Part shown: piece by piece, positions 7,678-16,590 of the stretch | Layout of the letters: every line of letters begins with the position of its first letter | Numbering within the stretch: the stretch's first letter is position 1 | Origin: Streptomyces sp. NBC_01276 | GTDB lineage: Bacteria; Actinomycetota; Actinomycetes; Streptomycetales; Streptomycetaceae | Length of the DNA stretch: 64,000 bases | NCBI RefSeq assembly: GCF_041435355.1 | Contig: NZ_CP108442.1 | Location: 496,001-560,000, forward strand | Reading direction: 5' to 3' | Position numbers and translations under genes: made by a program | Notes under the pieces: generated by a model | What the model saw: only the letters and a program-made list of their open reading frames with translations | The model's database searches: none | What the model was told of the DNA's origin: nothing

Positions 7678-10600
7678 CTATACCGGGGCCTTGTCGGGGC
7701 GGTCCGTCACCCGGAGGGTGTTGACCAGGGGTTTGCCGTAGCCGTTGTGGGTGACGAAGCGCAAGTTCAGCACGCCGTCGGTGACCTTGACCGTGTAGGT
7801 CCTGGTCAGGGCCGTGTACGTGCCCGCCTCCAGGGCGATGTCCAGGGAGGGCAGGACCTGCGTGCCCTCGGCGAGGACGTCGAAGACGCGCTTGTCGGGG
7901 CGGGTGGAGGAGAGTTCGGCGAAGCCGAGTTCCACCGTGTAGGTGCCGTTCGGGACGTTGTCGAAGCGGTACTCGTACATGCCCTCGCGGGCGTTGCGGA
8001 AGAGTCGCTGGTCCGGGGTTCCTGCGATGGTGTGTCCGGTGGAGCGGACGGTGGCGTCGCCCTGGTAGCCGTACGAGCCCGGGGTGTACTTGCGGTCCGG
8101 GGACCAGGGGTCGCCGGCCGCGTCGGTGGCCGCGTAGTCGGAGCCCGCGTCGAGGGCCGCCTGGTAGCGCGGGACCACGACCTTGACGGGAACGGTGAGG
8201 ACGGGGGCCCGGCCGCTGGCCGAGGTGATCTTCAGGTCGGTGGTCAGGACGCTGCCGGGGGTGAGTCCGGCCGTGTCCACGGCCAGGGCGAGCGTGGCCT
8301 TGCCGCCGGTCGGGAGGGTGCCGTCCGCCGGGGTCGCGGTCAGCCAGGGCGCGTCCTCGGAGACCGTGAAGGCGGTGCCGAGTCCGGGGTTGGTGAGGTC
8401 GAGGCCCCGGGTGCGGCTCTGGCCGGCGGGGAGGACCAGCTCCACGGCCGGCCGGTCCGCGGTCACCCGGCCGGTGCGCAGGGACCGGGTCACCGGGGTG
8501 ACGTCGGTCGCCTTGACCTCGACGGAGCCCTGCGCGGACTCGTACGCCGGGGCGGTCACGGAGAGCCCGCGGGAGCCCGAGGGGCTCTGGACCACGTAGC
8601 CGCCGTCCGCCGCGGTGGTGGCGGAGACGGCCGTGTCGCCGCTGCCGACGGTCACGGTGGCGCCGCCGACGCCGTCGCCGTCGTTGGCGTCGAGCACGCG
8701 GCCCGTGACGACTCCGCTGCGGGTGGTCCGGAAGCCGATGGACAGCCCGTCGCCGATGGCGGGCGTGTTGAAGGAGTACCTGAAGGCGTCGGTGCCGGCC
8801 TCGTTCTCCACCCCGATGGTGGCGGAAGAGCCGCCCTTGATGCCGGTGCCGCCGGTCCCCTTGTAGGAGTAGGTGACGTTGCCGTCCTCGCCGATGGCCG
8901 CGGAGAAGGAGAAGGTGTCGGCCTGCGCCGACCAGTGGGACACCCGGCGCCACTCGATCACGTAACTGCGGTGCGGCGCGGTGCCGGTGACGGCGGTGAA
9001 GACGCCCGAGCCGCTGCCGGCCGGGCCGACGACGAGGTCGTCCCAGAAGGGGTACAGGGCCGCGTTGGGCGTCGCGGTGCTCGGGATGTCCCCGTTGGTG
9101 TCGCCGGTGTGGTTGCCGCCGAAGCTGACCGTGCCGTTGGTGCCGATCCAGGCCTGACCGTACGTCTTCCCGTACAGCGGGAGGGGGAAGGGCAGGTCGA
9201 CCCGCTCGGTGGTGTTGTCGCCGGTCAGCGCGAGCTGCCGGTCGCCGCCCGCGTAGGGGCGGTCGCCGGCGGCGGCGCAGGCGTAGCCGTAGCCGTCGGT
9301 GCGCTCGGGGAGGGTGACCGCGACGGTGGCGTCCCCGGCGACGGCGACCTTGGCGGTGCCGCCGGTGAGGCAGCGCGAGGAGTGGGTGGCGTTCACGTCG
9401 TAGGTGCCGTGGGGCAGGGTGACCTCGAAGCGGCCCTGCGCGTCGGCGGTGGCGGTCACCGGGGTGTCCGCGATGGTGACGGAGGCGCCGGCGGCGGGCC
9501 CGGCGGCGGAGGAGACGGTGCCGGTGACCCTGCCGGTGGGCGCCTGGGTGAGGGTGAAGTCACCGGTGGCGGTGGCGTTCTCGGTGACCGTGGCGGCGGC
9601 TTCGCGCTGTCCGTAGCCGAACTTCGAGGCGGTGAGCGCGTACGCGCCGACCGAGAGGGCGGGGAAGCGGTAGCTTCCGTCGGCGGCGGTGGTGGCCGTC
9701 CGGTCGATCGGGCCGCGGGCGGTGACCCTGGCGCCCGCGACGGGCTCGCCACCGTCGGTGCGGACCGTGCCGCCGAGGGCGCCGACGGCGCCGCGCGGGG
9801 CGGCGTTCACCGCGGCCAGGGCGTCGAGGCGGCCCTCGCCGAAGACGTTGTTGTCGGCGGTGGTGCCGCCGCACTGGGCGGCTTCGGTGTCCTGGGCCGT
9901 GCCGTCGAGCAGCGCCTCGGTCTGTGCGACGTCGCCTTCGAGGGCGGGGGCGGCCGACCAGAGCAGGGCCACCGTCGCGGCGGTGTGCGGGGAGGCCATG
10001 GAGGTGCCGGAGAAGGCCTCGTAGCCGCCGCCCGGGACGGAGGAGCGGACGTTGACGCCGGGGGCTGCGATGTTCGGCTTGACGATGCCGCCGGGGCCGG
10101 CGCCGCGCGAGGAGAAGGAGGCGATGGCGCCGTTCACGTCGAAGGCGCCGGAACTGTAGGAGTTCGCGTAGTCGCCGGGCGATCCGCTGGTGGCGCAACC
10201 GGGGCCGGCGTTCCCGTTGGAGAAGGCGGGGAAGATGCCGGCGGCGCGCCAGGTGTCGACGACCTGCTGGTACCAGTCGTCGTGGGCGGAGCTGCCCCAC
10301 GAGTTGTTGACGACGTGCGGGGCGAGGTCGGGCCGCGGGTTCTGGCCGTTCAGGTCGGTGGGGGCGACGATCCACTGGCCGGAGGCGAGCAGGGAGGCCT
10401 CGGAGCAGGAGTTGGTCTCGCAGCCCTTGGCCGCGATCCACCGGGCGCCGGGGGCCACGCCGATCTTGTTGGCGCCGCCGTCGTCGCCGACCATGGTGCC
10501 CATGGTGTGGGTGCCGTGGTCGTTGTTGTCGCAGGGCGCCGCGCCGGCGCAGACGCCCGCGGGGTCGAACCAGTTGTAGTTGTGGTCGTAGGTCCCGTCC

Positions 10601-11250
10601 GCCTTCCTGCCGCGGTACTGGCTGTTCACGGCGGGGTGGGTGTAGTCGACGCCGCTGTCGATGTTGGCGACGACGATGCCCTCCCCGCGCACCCCGAGCC
10701 CGTCCCAGACCTGTGGGGCCTTGATCCGGTCGACGTTCCACTCGACGGCGTCGGCGGCTGCCTTCTCGCGGGTTCCCTCCGCGGGCTTGGGGAGGGAGAG
10801 CCGGTCGTCGGCGTCGATGCGGGAGACCTCGGGGCGCTGGGCGAGGGCCCCGGCCAGCTTCTGGGTGCCGACGACGCGGACCGCGTTGACGATCCAGTAC
10901 GAGGTGTACTCGGCCTTCGCTCCGTCCAGGGCCTTGAGCACCTCGGCCTGGGTGCGCGCGGCGTGGTCCCGCTTGGTCCGCAGAACCGTTTCTGCTTTGG
11001 CGGTCCGGGTCGGGGCATTCCGCGCGGCGCTCAGGTCGGCGGCGCTGTCGAGGTAGACCCAGAAGACCGCCTTGCCGGAGCCGTCGAGCTGCGCGCGGAG
11101 GGCCGGCTCGATCTTCCGCTCGGCGGCGCCCGGCGCGGGGCCCGGTTCCGGGGCGGCGGCGGCGGCCCCCGCGCCGAGGGGCAGGAGCAGGACGGAGGTG
11201 AGGGCGGCGAGCGCCGCGCGTAAGGATCGTCGTCGGTTGCGTCGGGCCAC
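7678..11250 (-). CDS. Large secreted S8 subtilisin-like protease with accessory domains
   Basis: Extracellular serine endopeptidase of 1,190 residues. A Sec-type signal (RRRSLRAALAALTSVLLLPLGAGAAAAA) is followed by an I9-like propeptide, then the S8 catalytic domain: VVANIDSGVDYTHP (Asp), DNNDHGTHTMGTM (His) and FSGTSMASPHTAAT (Ser, near residue 417). Downstream are carboxypeptidase-regulatory-like beta domains (GGTVRTDGGEPVAGARV and two further copies). The C-terminal 150 residues look like a malectin-type carbohydrate-binding domain (FDNVPNGTYTVELGFAE). GTG 11250 has GAGGAG seven bases upstream. The layout resembles bacillopeptidase F-like enzymes. It is a single-gene unit ended by the hairpin at 7618-7658. 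Confidence 0.9.
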   Translation of the reverse strand: MARRNRRRSLRAALAALTSVLLLPLGAGAAAAAPEPGPAPGAAERKIEPALRAQLDGSGKAVFWVYLDSAADLSAARNAPTRTAKAETVLRTKRDHAARTQAEVLKALDGAKAEYTSYWIVNAVRVVGTQKLAGALAQRPEVSRIDADDRLSLPKPAEGTREKAAADAVEWNVDRIKAPQVWDGLGVRGEGIVVANIDSGVDYTHPAVNSQYRGRKADGTYDHNYNWFDPAGVCAGAAPCDNNDHGTHTMGTMVGDDGGANKIGVAPGARWIAAKGCETNSCSEASLLASGQWIVAPTDLNGQNPRPDLAPHVVNNSWGSSAHDDWYQQVVDTWRAAGIFPAFSNGNAGPGCATSGSPGDYANSYSSGAFDVNGAIASFSSRGAGPGGIVKPNIAAPGVNVRSSVPGGGYEAFSGTSMASPHTAATVALLWSAAPALEGDVAQTEALLDGTAQDTEAAQCGGTTADNNVFGEGRLDALAAVNAAPRGAVGALGGTVRTDGGEPVAGARVTARGPIDRTATTAADGSYRFPALSVGAYALTASKFGYGQREAAATVTENATATGDFTLTQAPTGRVTGTVSSAAGPAAGASVTIADTPVTATADAQGRFEVTLPHGTYDVNATHSSRCLTGGTAKVAVAGDATVAVTLPERTDGYGYACAAAGDRPYAGGDRQLALTGDNTTERVDLPFPLPLYGKTYGQAWIGTNGTVSFGGNHTGDTNGDIPSTATPNAALYPFWDDLVVGPAGSGSGVFTAVTGTAPHRSYVIEWRRVSHWSAQADTFSFSAAIGEDGNVTYSYKGTGGTGIKGGSSATIGVENEAGTDAFRYSFNTPAIGDGLSIGFRTTRSGVVTGRVLDANDGDGVGGATVTVGSGDTAVSATTAADGGYVVQSPSGSRGLSVTAPAYESAQGSVEVKATDVTPVTRSLRTGRVTADRPAVELVLPAGQSRTRGLDLTNPGLGTAFTVSEDAPWLTATPADGTLPTGGKATLALAVDTAGLTPGSVLTTDLKITSASGRAPVLTVPVKVVVPRYQAALDAGSDYAATDAAGDPWSPDRKYTPGSYGYQGDATVRSTGHTIAGTPDQRLFRNAREGMYEYRFDNVPNGTYTVELGFAELSSTRPDKRVFDVLAEGTQVLPSLDIALEAGTYTALTRTYTVKVTDGVLNLRFVTHNGYGKPLVNTLRVTDRPDKAPV

Positions 11251-11434
11251 GTGTGATCTCCTCGTACGCCGGGTGGTGGTTGTGCGGGAAGGGTGCGCGT
11301 GACGTGCGCGGATCATGGTGAACGTGTCGTCATGTCCCTCACAAGAGGGCCTATCCGGCCGACTTCCCTCCGGTCCGCGCACGGCAGGTGCCCGCCGGGT
11401 GGCCCTTCCGGGCGGGGCGCGCCAGCCTGGGGGC

Positions 11435-12949
11435 ATGACCGAACCCGCGCCCGGTGTTCCGCTGCGGTCCGCCCAGGGCCGGTGGATCGTGCTCGCCACC
11501 GTGCTCGGGTCGAGCATGGCGTTGCTGGACTCGACCGTCGTCAACGTGGCGCTCCCGCGCATCGGGGTCGATCTCGGCGCCGACATGGCGGTGCTCCAGT
11601 GGACCGTGAACGCCTATCTGCTGACCCTGGCCGGGCTGATCCTGGTGGGCGGGGCGCTCGGCGACCGCTTCGGGAGGCGCCGGATCTTCGTGCTCGGGGT
11701 GGTGTGGTTCGCGGCGGGCTCACTCGTGTGCGGGCTCGCGCCCGGCGCCGGAGTGCTGATCGCCGCCCGCGCCTTCCAGGGCGTCGGCGGCGCGCTGCTG
11801 ACGCCCGGTTCGCTGGCGCTGATCCAGGCGTCGATCCACCGCGACGACCGGGCCCGCGCCATCGGCCTGTGGTCGGGGTTCGGCGGGGTGGGCGCCGCGG
11901 TGGGGCCGTTCCTCGGCGGGTGGCTGGTGGACGGGCCGGGCTGGCGGTGGGTGTTCCTGCTGAACGTGCCGGTCGCCGCGCTGTGCGTGCCGGTGGCGCT
12001 GAGACACGTACCGGAATCGCGGGACCCGGCGGCGCACGGGCGGTTCGACGTGGCCGGCGCCCTGCTCGGCGCCGGGGCCCTGGCCCTGATCACCTACGCC
12101 CTGATCGAGGCCAGGAGCGGATCGGCGCTGGTCGTGGCCGCGGCGGTGGGCGGGGTCCTGCTGGGCGCCGCGTTCGTGTTCGTGGAACGGCGGCGGGCGG
12201 ATCCGATGGTTCCGCCGGACATCTTCGCCTCCCGGCTGTTCACCGCCGTCAACCTGGTCACCCTGTGCGTCTACGCGGCCTTCGGCGGGTTCTTCTTCCT
12301 CATCGTGCTCCAGCTCCAGGTGGTGTCCGGCTACTCGGCACTGGCCGCCGGGGCCGCGCTGCTCCCGGCCACCCTGCTGATGCTGCTGCTGTCGCCCCGC
12401 TCGGCCGCGCTCGGGGAGCGGATCGGACCGCGGATCCCGCTCACGGTGGGCCCTCTGCTGTGCGCGGCCGGAATGCTGCTGACCCTGCGGGTGGGCCCCG
12501 ACGCCTCCTACGTGCAGGACGTGCTGCCGGCCATGGTGGTGATGGGCTCCGGAATGGTCACCCTGGTGGCTCCGCTGACGGCGACCGTCCTGGCCTCGGT
12601 GGACCCGGGCCGGGCGGGCCTGGCCAGCGGCATCAACAACGCCGCCGCACGGGCCGCCGGGCTCCTCGCGGTGGCGGCGCTGCCGTTGCTGGCGGGGATG
12701 GGCCCGGACGCCTACCTGTCGGCGGAGGCCTTCGACGCCGCCTTCGACCGCGCCATGCCCTGGTGCGCGGGGGCCCTGCTGGTGGGGGCGGCCCTGGCGT
12801 GGGCGACCGTACGCTCCCCCGCTCCCGGGGAGCCCCACCCCCACCAGCAGTGCCGCATGCAGTGCCCGGTCGGTGCGCCGCCGCTGGAGCCCCCGGTGGC
12901 GGCCGGGGGTGAGGAGCCCGGGGGTGAGGAGTCCAGGGGTGCGGGGTGA
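11435..12949 (+). CDS. MFS drug exporter, DHA2 (14-TM) family
   Basis: Proton-driven efflux pump of the cytoplasmic membrane, 504 residues with about 14 transmembrane helices. Family motifs are clear: LDSTVVNVALPRI in TM1 (motif D1), GDRFGRRRIFVLG in the TM2-3 loop (motif A), AFQGVGGALLTPGSLALIQ (motif C-like region) and GVGAAVGPFLGGWLVD in TM5. The C-terminus is a Pro/Gly-rich soluble tail. No TetR or MarR repressor is adjacent, so the substrate cannot be guessed. It is divergent from the subtilase. A DUF6629-like pseudogene follows 60 bp downstream. Confidence 0.88.
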   Translation: MTEPAPGVPLRSAQGRWIVLATVLGSSMALLDSTVVNVALPRIGVDLGADMAVLQWTVNAYLLTLAGLILVGGALGDRFGRRRIFVLGVVWFAAGSLVCGLAPGAGVLIAARAFQGVGGALLTPGSLALIQASIHRDDRARAIGLWSGFGGVGAAVGPFLGGWLVDGPGWRWVFLLNVPVAALCVPVALRHVPESRDPAAHGRFDVAGALLGAGALALITYALIEARSGSALVVAAAVGGVLLGAAFVFVERRRADPMVPPDIFASRLFTAVNLVTLCVYAAFGGFFFLIVLQLQVVSGYSALAAGAALLPATLLMLLLSPRSAALGERIGPRIPLTVGPLLCAAGMLLTLRVGPDASYVQDVLPAMVVMGSGMVTLVAPLTATVLASVDPGRAGLASGINNAAARAAGLLAVAALPLLAGMGPDAYLSAEAFDAAFDRAMPWCAGALLVGAALAWATVRSPAPGEPHPHQQCRMQCPVGAPPLEPPVAAGGEEPGGEESRGAG

Positions 12950-13009
12950 CGGCCGCTTCCCGGGAACCCGTCCGGACGCCCGCGTGAACCCGACCGGTGG
13001 GAGCCCGCC

Positions 13010-13682
13010 ATGTGCTGGAGCACGGCCGCGGACCTGACGGCGGGCACCGTGGTGACCGCCGTCGGGGTGGTGTGCCTCGCCCGGGTGCGGCGGGCCCGCG
13101 ACCTGCCCGTCGCCGCGCTGCCGCTGCTGCTGGGCGCGCACCAGCTGGTCGAGGCAGCCGTCCGGCACGCGGGCGGCGGCTGCGGTCCGGCCACCAGGGC
13201 CTGGGTGGTGATCGCCCTGCCCGTGCTGCCGGTGCGGGTGTCGCTCGGGGTGCTGCTCGCCGCCGGGCCCGGGGCCCCGCGGCGGCTCCGGGGGCCGGCG
13301 GCCGTCGGGATCGGGACCGCCGCGGTCCTGGCGTACTGCCGCGCGACGCGGCCGGTGACCGCCGAGGTACGGGGCCGCCTGGTCGGGTACGGGGTGGACG
13401 TGCCGTACGTGCCGCTGGTCCTGGCGGGCTACCTCTACGCCACCCTCGGGGCGCTGCTGCTCGCCGGGGACCGGCGGCTGCGGGTGCCGGGCGCCGTCCT
13501 GGCCGCCGGGGGCGCTGGTCTGCGCGGCGCTGTGGCGGCTGGAGTTCGCCTCCACCTGATGCGCCTTCGCCGCGGCGGCCTCCGTGCTGGTGCTCGGCTG
13601 GGTGCGCCGTCCGGCGGTGCCCGGCGGGATCCCGGAGGGGCGCGGCTACTGGTTCTGGCCGCCCAGCACGAAGAGGAGGTAG
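13010..13682 (+). pseudogene. Broken DUF6629-like integral membrane protein gene
   Basis: The opening MCWSTAADLTAGTVVTAVG and following hydrophobic helices match a small actinobacterial membrane family that I recall as DUF6629. Reading is normal to about 13507. A run of five G at 13508-13512 then puts the ORF out of frame. Removing one G restores ALVCAALWRLEFAST, immediately followed by TGA at 13557-13559 where this family has Trp, and then CAFAAAASVLVLGWVRR up to the TAG at 13680. Two independent lesions within 50 bp indicate a decayed gene. One sequencing error alone would not explain both. It overlaps the end of the convergent small membrane gene. Confidence 0.7.
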
Positions 13683-13954
13683 ACGAAGAAGGCGAAGAGG
13701 TGGCCGACGAAGAGGTACGCGACCAGCCGGATGACCAGGCCTCGGGGGAACCGCGACTCGATGCGGCCCAGCAGACCGGCCGGCTGGGCCGCGGCGTCGG
13801 TACCGGCGTGCGTATCGGCGGCGGTACCGGCCGTGGTCCCGCCAGCGGTCCCGGCAGCGGTCGTTGCCGCGGTGCCGGCCGTGGTGCCGGTCTCCTCGGC
13901 CCCGGTGCCCGTCGCCTCGGACGTGGCCGCGGTCTCCTCGGACGTGGTGGGCAT
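13646..13954 (-). CDS. Small single-pass membrane protein (DUF6126-like)
   Basis: Protein of 102 residues. The first 60 are a Thr/Ala/Gly-rich low-complexity stretch. The last 40 hold one transmembrane helix (RLVAYLFVGHLFAFFVYLLFVL). ATG 13954 is preceded by a full AAGGAGG at five bases. An ATG at 13972 with GAGGAG upstream would add six residues. It follows the XRE/cupin regulator by 34 bp, and this pairing recurs in Streptomyces (I recall DUF6126 beside such regulators). Function is unknown. The repetitive N-terminus probably varies in length between strains. Confidence 0.7.
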   Translation of the reverse strand: MPTTSEETAATSEATGTGAEETGTTAGTAATTAAGTAGGTTAGTAADTHAGTDAAAQPAGLLGRIESRFPRGLVIRLVAYLFVGHLFAFFVYLLFVLGGQNQ

Positions 13955-13988
13955 GGTCTCCTCCTTGGTCATGGGTACGGCTCCTCGG

Positions 13989-14627
13989 CTAGCGGTGCTG
14001 CGTGGTGGCGCCGCCGCCGAGGCACAGCCCGGCGAGGTTGCTCTGCAGCAGGGTGTGGACGAACAGCAGCTCGGCTCCGCCGTGCCCCGTCGCGGCGATC
14101 CGGTGCGGGGTGAGCGAGTCGAAGTGCGCGCTGTCCCCCGGCTCCAGCAGGTACTCGGTCTCCCCCAGGTGCAGCCGCAGCTGTCCGGTGAGCACGTACA
14201 GCCACTCCTCCCCGGGGTGGACGCGGACCAGCTCGCCCTGGCTGCGCCCCTGGGGCACGTGCACGCGCAGCGCCTGCATCCCCCGTCCGGAGCCGCCGGC
14301 CTGCCAGTACGTCCACCCGTCGGCCTCGCGGGCCCCGGGACCACCGGCCCGTACGATGGGATCCGCGACGGCCGGATTCTCACCCAGCAGCTCGGAGACC
14401 GTCGTACCGTAGGTGCGGGCGAGCCCGAGCAGCAACGGCAGCGAGGGCTGGCGCCGTCCGGTCTCCAGGCGGGACAGGTGCGCGGGCGAGAGCCTGGCCC
14501 TGGCCGCGGCGGCCTCCAGCGTGAGGCCCGCGCGTCGGCGCAGTTCACGCAGCTGCGGCGCGACCGCGGGCAGGTCTTCGGGCAGGCCGTCGTCGTGGCG
14601 GTCCGGGCCCTCGGCTCGGGGGTTCAT
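13989..14627 (-). CDS. XRE-family regulator with C-terminal cupin sensor
   Basis: Cytoplasmic transcription factor of 212 residues. The N-terminal helix-turn-helix is LRELRRRAGLTLEAAAARARLSPAHLSRLETGRRQPSL in pattern. The C-terminal half is a cupin barrel with VHPGEEWLYVLTGQLRLHLGE and LEPGDSAHFDSLTPHRI. This HTH-cupin architecture is that of PuuR/SutR-like regulators, which sense small molecules such as amines or sulfur compounds. Upstream at 14659-14683 are three evenly spaced GGCAA/TTGCC half-sites, a likely autoregulatory operator. It is probably cotranscribed with the small membrane protein downstream. Confidence 0.85.
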   Translation of the reverse strand: MNPRAEGPDRHDDGLPEDLPAVAPQLRELRRRAGLTLEAAAARARLSPAHLSRLETGRRQPSLPLLLGLARTYGTTVSELLGENPAVADPIVRAGGPGAREADGWTYWQAGGSGRGMQALRVHVPQGRSQGELVRVHPGEEWLYVLTGQLRLHLGETEYLLEPGDSAHFDSLTPHRIAATGHGGAELLFVHTLLQSNLAGLCLGGGATTQHR

Positions 14628-14658
14628 ACCCCTGATTGAGTCAGATTCTTACCCCGCT

Positions 14659-14683
14659 GGCAATTTTCTTGCCTCTGAGGCAA
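14659..14683. promoter_or_regulatory. Operator of alternating GGCAA/TTGCC half-sites
   Basis: GGCAA (14659-14663), TTGCC (14669-14673) and GGCAA (14679-14683) are each five bases apart, so the half-sites repeat every 10 bp on one helix face. The last two form the perfect palindrome TTGCCTC-T-GAGGCAA (14669-14683). It lies about 30-55 bp upstream of the XRE/cupin start. Autoregulation is inferred. Confidence 0.5.
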
Positions 14684-14705
14684 AACCGCCCCGTCCGGCC
14701 CCTCC

Positions 14706-16247
14706 TCACGTGGTGCGGGCGCCTCCCTGCCCCAGGACCGTCTCCACCGTGTCCGCCTGCTCGGCGCTCTTGTCCGGCCGGTGGCGCAGGACACGGGCGA
14801 AACGCAGGGCGACACCGGCCGGGTAGCGGGAGGAGCGCTGCAGTCCGTCGTAGGCGATCTCCACCACCAGCTCCGGCCGGACCCGGACGGTGAAGCCGTC
14901 GTCCCCCTGCGCCAGCTCGGTCAGCCGCCCGGTCTGCCAGCGCAGCATCTCGTCCGTCAGCCCCTTGAAGGTCTTGCCCAGCATCGCGTACGTGCCGTCG
15001 GCGGTCCGCGCGCCCAGGTGCAGGTTCGACAGCAGGCCGGTGCGGCGGCCGTGGCCCCACTCGGCGGCGAGCACCACCAGGTCGAGGGTGTGCACGGGTT
15101 TGACCTTCAGCCAGCGCTTGCCGCGCCGGCCGGTCGCGTAGACCGAGTCCAGCGCCTTGACGACGACCCCCTCGTGGCCCCGGCCCAGCGCCCCGGCCAG
15201 GAACTCCTCGGCCTCGGCCGCACGGGCGCCCGGATCGTCCACCACCAGCCGGCGCACCCGCGAGGCCTCGGGGACCAGGGCGGCGAGGGCCGCGTGGCGT
15301 TCGCGGACGGGCAGGTCGAGCAGCACCCGGTCGCCGAGGGCCAGCAGGTCGAAGAAGTACGCGTGCACCGGGAGGGCGCGCCGCGCCGCCGCGACGTCCA
15401 CCCGGGAGCCGACCCGGCTCGCGATCTCCTGGAAGGGCACGGGGCGTCCGTCGGCGTCCTGACCGATGACCTCGCCGTCGAGGATGAACCTCTCCCCCGG
15501 CAGGCTCCGCGCCAGTTCCACCACCTCCGGCAGCCGGTCGGTGATCTCGTCGAGGGAGCGGGTGTGGATGCGCACCTCGTCCCCCGACCGGTGGACCTGG
15601 ACGCGGATCCCGTCGAGCTTCTCCTCCACGGCGCAGGGCCCCAGCGCGACGAGGGCGTCGGCCACCGACCGCGCGGTCCCGGCGAGCATCGGGCGTACGG
15701 GTTGCCCGACGCGCAGGGTCACCCCGCTCAGCGCCGCGGCCCCTGCGGTCAGTACCGCCGCGGCCGCCCGGGGCAGCGAGCCCTCCAGCATCACGGCCCG
15801 GCGCAGGTCCGCGGCCGGTACCCCGGCGGCCTTGGCCACGCCTTCCAGGGCCACCGCGTCCAGGGCCCCCTGGCGCACCTCCCCGGACAGCAGGCCGCGC
15901 AGGAACGCCTGTTCCTCGACGGTGGCGGCGCCCAGCAGGCCGTCCACGATCCGCCGACGCTCCGCCTGCGCGCCGGGGCCCGCGACCGCGGCCAGCGCGG
16001 ACACGGCGTCGTCGACGGCCCGTACGGTCAGGGAGGGGCCCGGCGCCGGGGCCGTGTCCCGGCCCAGGGTGCGCCAGCCGACCCCCGGGCGGCCCTGGGG
16101 AAGGCGGCCGGAGAGGTAGGAGACGACCAGGGCGACCTCCTCGGCGGGGGCGGACGCGAACACCTCCGCGAGCAGGCCGGTCTTGCGGGAACGGGCGGCG
16201 GTCCCGGCGACCTCCCGGGACACGCGCGCGACCTCGGCCAGCAGCAT
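14706..16247 (-). CDS. ATP-dependent DNA ligase (LigB-like)
   Basis: Seals DNA nicks using ATP through an AMP-lysine intermediate, and is additional to the essential NAD ligase. It has 513 residues. The N-terminal 200 form the helical DNA-binding domain. The adenylation motif I is EEKLDGIR (Lys nucleophile), then FILDGEVIG (motif III), FFDLLALG, EGVVVKALDS (motif IV) and KRWLKVKP (motif V). The OB-fold domain follows (VVEIAYDGLQRSSRYPAGVALRFAR). The length equals the stand-alone actinobacterial ligase I recall as SCO1202. ATG 16247 was chosen because GGGAGG lies nine bases upstream; ATG 16256 abuts that site. No Ku or LigD partner is nearby. Confidence 0.9.
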   Translation of the reverse strand: MLLAEVARVSREVAGTAARSRKTGLLAEVFASAPAEEVALVVSYLSGRLPQGRPGVGWRTLGRDTAPAPGPSLTVRAVDDAVSALAAVAGPGAQAERRRIVDGLLGAATVEEQAFLRGLLSGEVRQGALDAVALEGVAKAAGVPAADLRRAVMLEGSLPRAAAAVLTAGAAALSGVTLRVGQPVRPMLAGTARSVADALVALGPCAVEEKLDGIRVQVHRSGDEVRIHTRSLDEITDRLPEVVELARSLPGERFILDGEVIGQDADGRPVPFQEIASRVGSRVDVAAARRALPVHAYFFDLLALGDRVLLDLPVRERHAALAALVPEASRVRRLVVDDPGARAAEAEEFLAGALGRGHEGVVVKALDSVYATGRRGKRWLKVKPVHTLDLVVLAAEWGHGRRTGLLSNLHLGARTADGTYAMLGKTFKGLTDEMLRWQTGRLTELAQGDDGFTVRVRPELVVEIAYDGLQRSSRYPAGVALRFARVLRHRPDKSAEQADTVETVLGQGGARTT

Positions 16248-16350
16248 GCGGCCCATCCTCCCGCCGCCCGGGCCGGTACGCAGGTCGGAGGCGCGGGCGG
16301 CCCGCGCGCGGCGGCGGGGCCCGCGGTCGGCGCGGGCGGGTGCCACGGCT

Positions 16351-16430
16351 CCGCGTCGCCGGGGCGGCGGTTCCGCGTCGCCGGGGCGGCGGTTCCGCGT
16401 CGCCGGGGCGGCGGTTCCGCGTCGCCGGGT
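16351..16430. repeat. 22-bp tandem repeat, 3.6 copies
   Basis: Unit CCGCGTCGCCGGGGCGGCGG followed by TT, three exact copies (16351-16372, 16373-16394, 16395-16416) and a partial fourth to 16430. The length is not a multiple of three and it lies in the 343-bp divergent gap between the ligase and the hydrolase-ABC fusion, so it is non-coding. The rest of that gap shows nothing recognisable beyond a possible promoter at its right end. Confidence 0.85.
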
Positions 16431-16590
16431 GTCCTGGCTCCGTGCGGCCGGGGGCAGCGGCGCGCGCACGGAACCGGGGGCGCGTACCGCGGACGCGGTA
16501 GGCCGGGCCCGGCCGTGTAGTCCTGGAGAAGGGGCGGGGCTCCCCCTGAGGGAGCCCGCGCACGGCGATCTCTGGCTTTAGTGTTCCCGT

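Noticed and set aside
7516..11223. Plus-strand frame of more than 1,200 codons opposite the subtilase
   Set aside because: Gly/Val/Asp-rich composition without motifs; the minus strand carries the S8 catalytic triad and a signal peptide. Long antisense frames are expected at this GC content.
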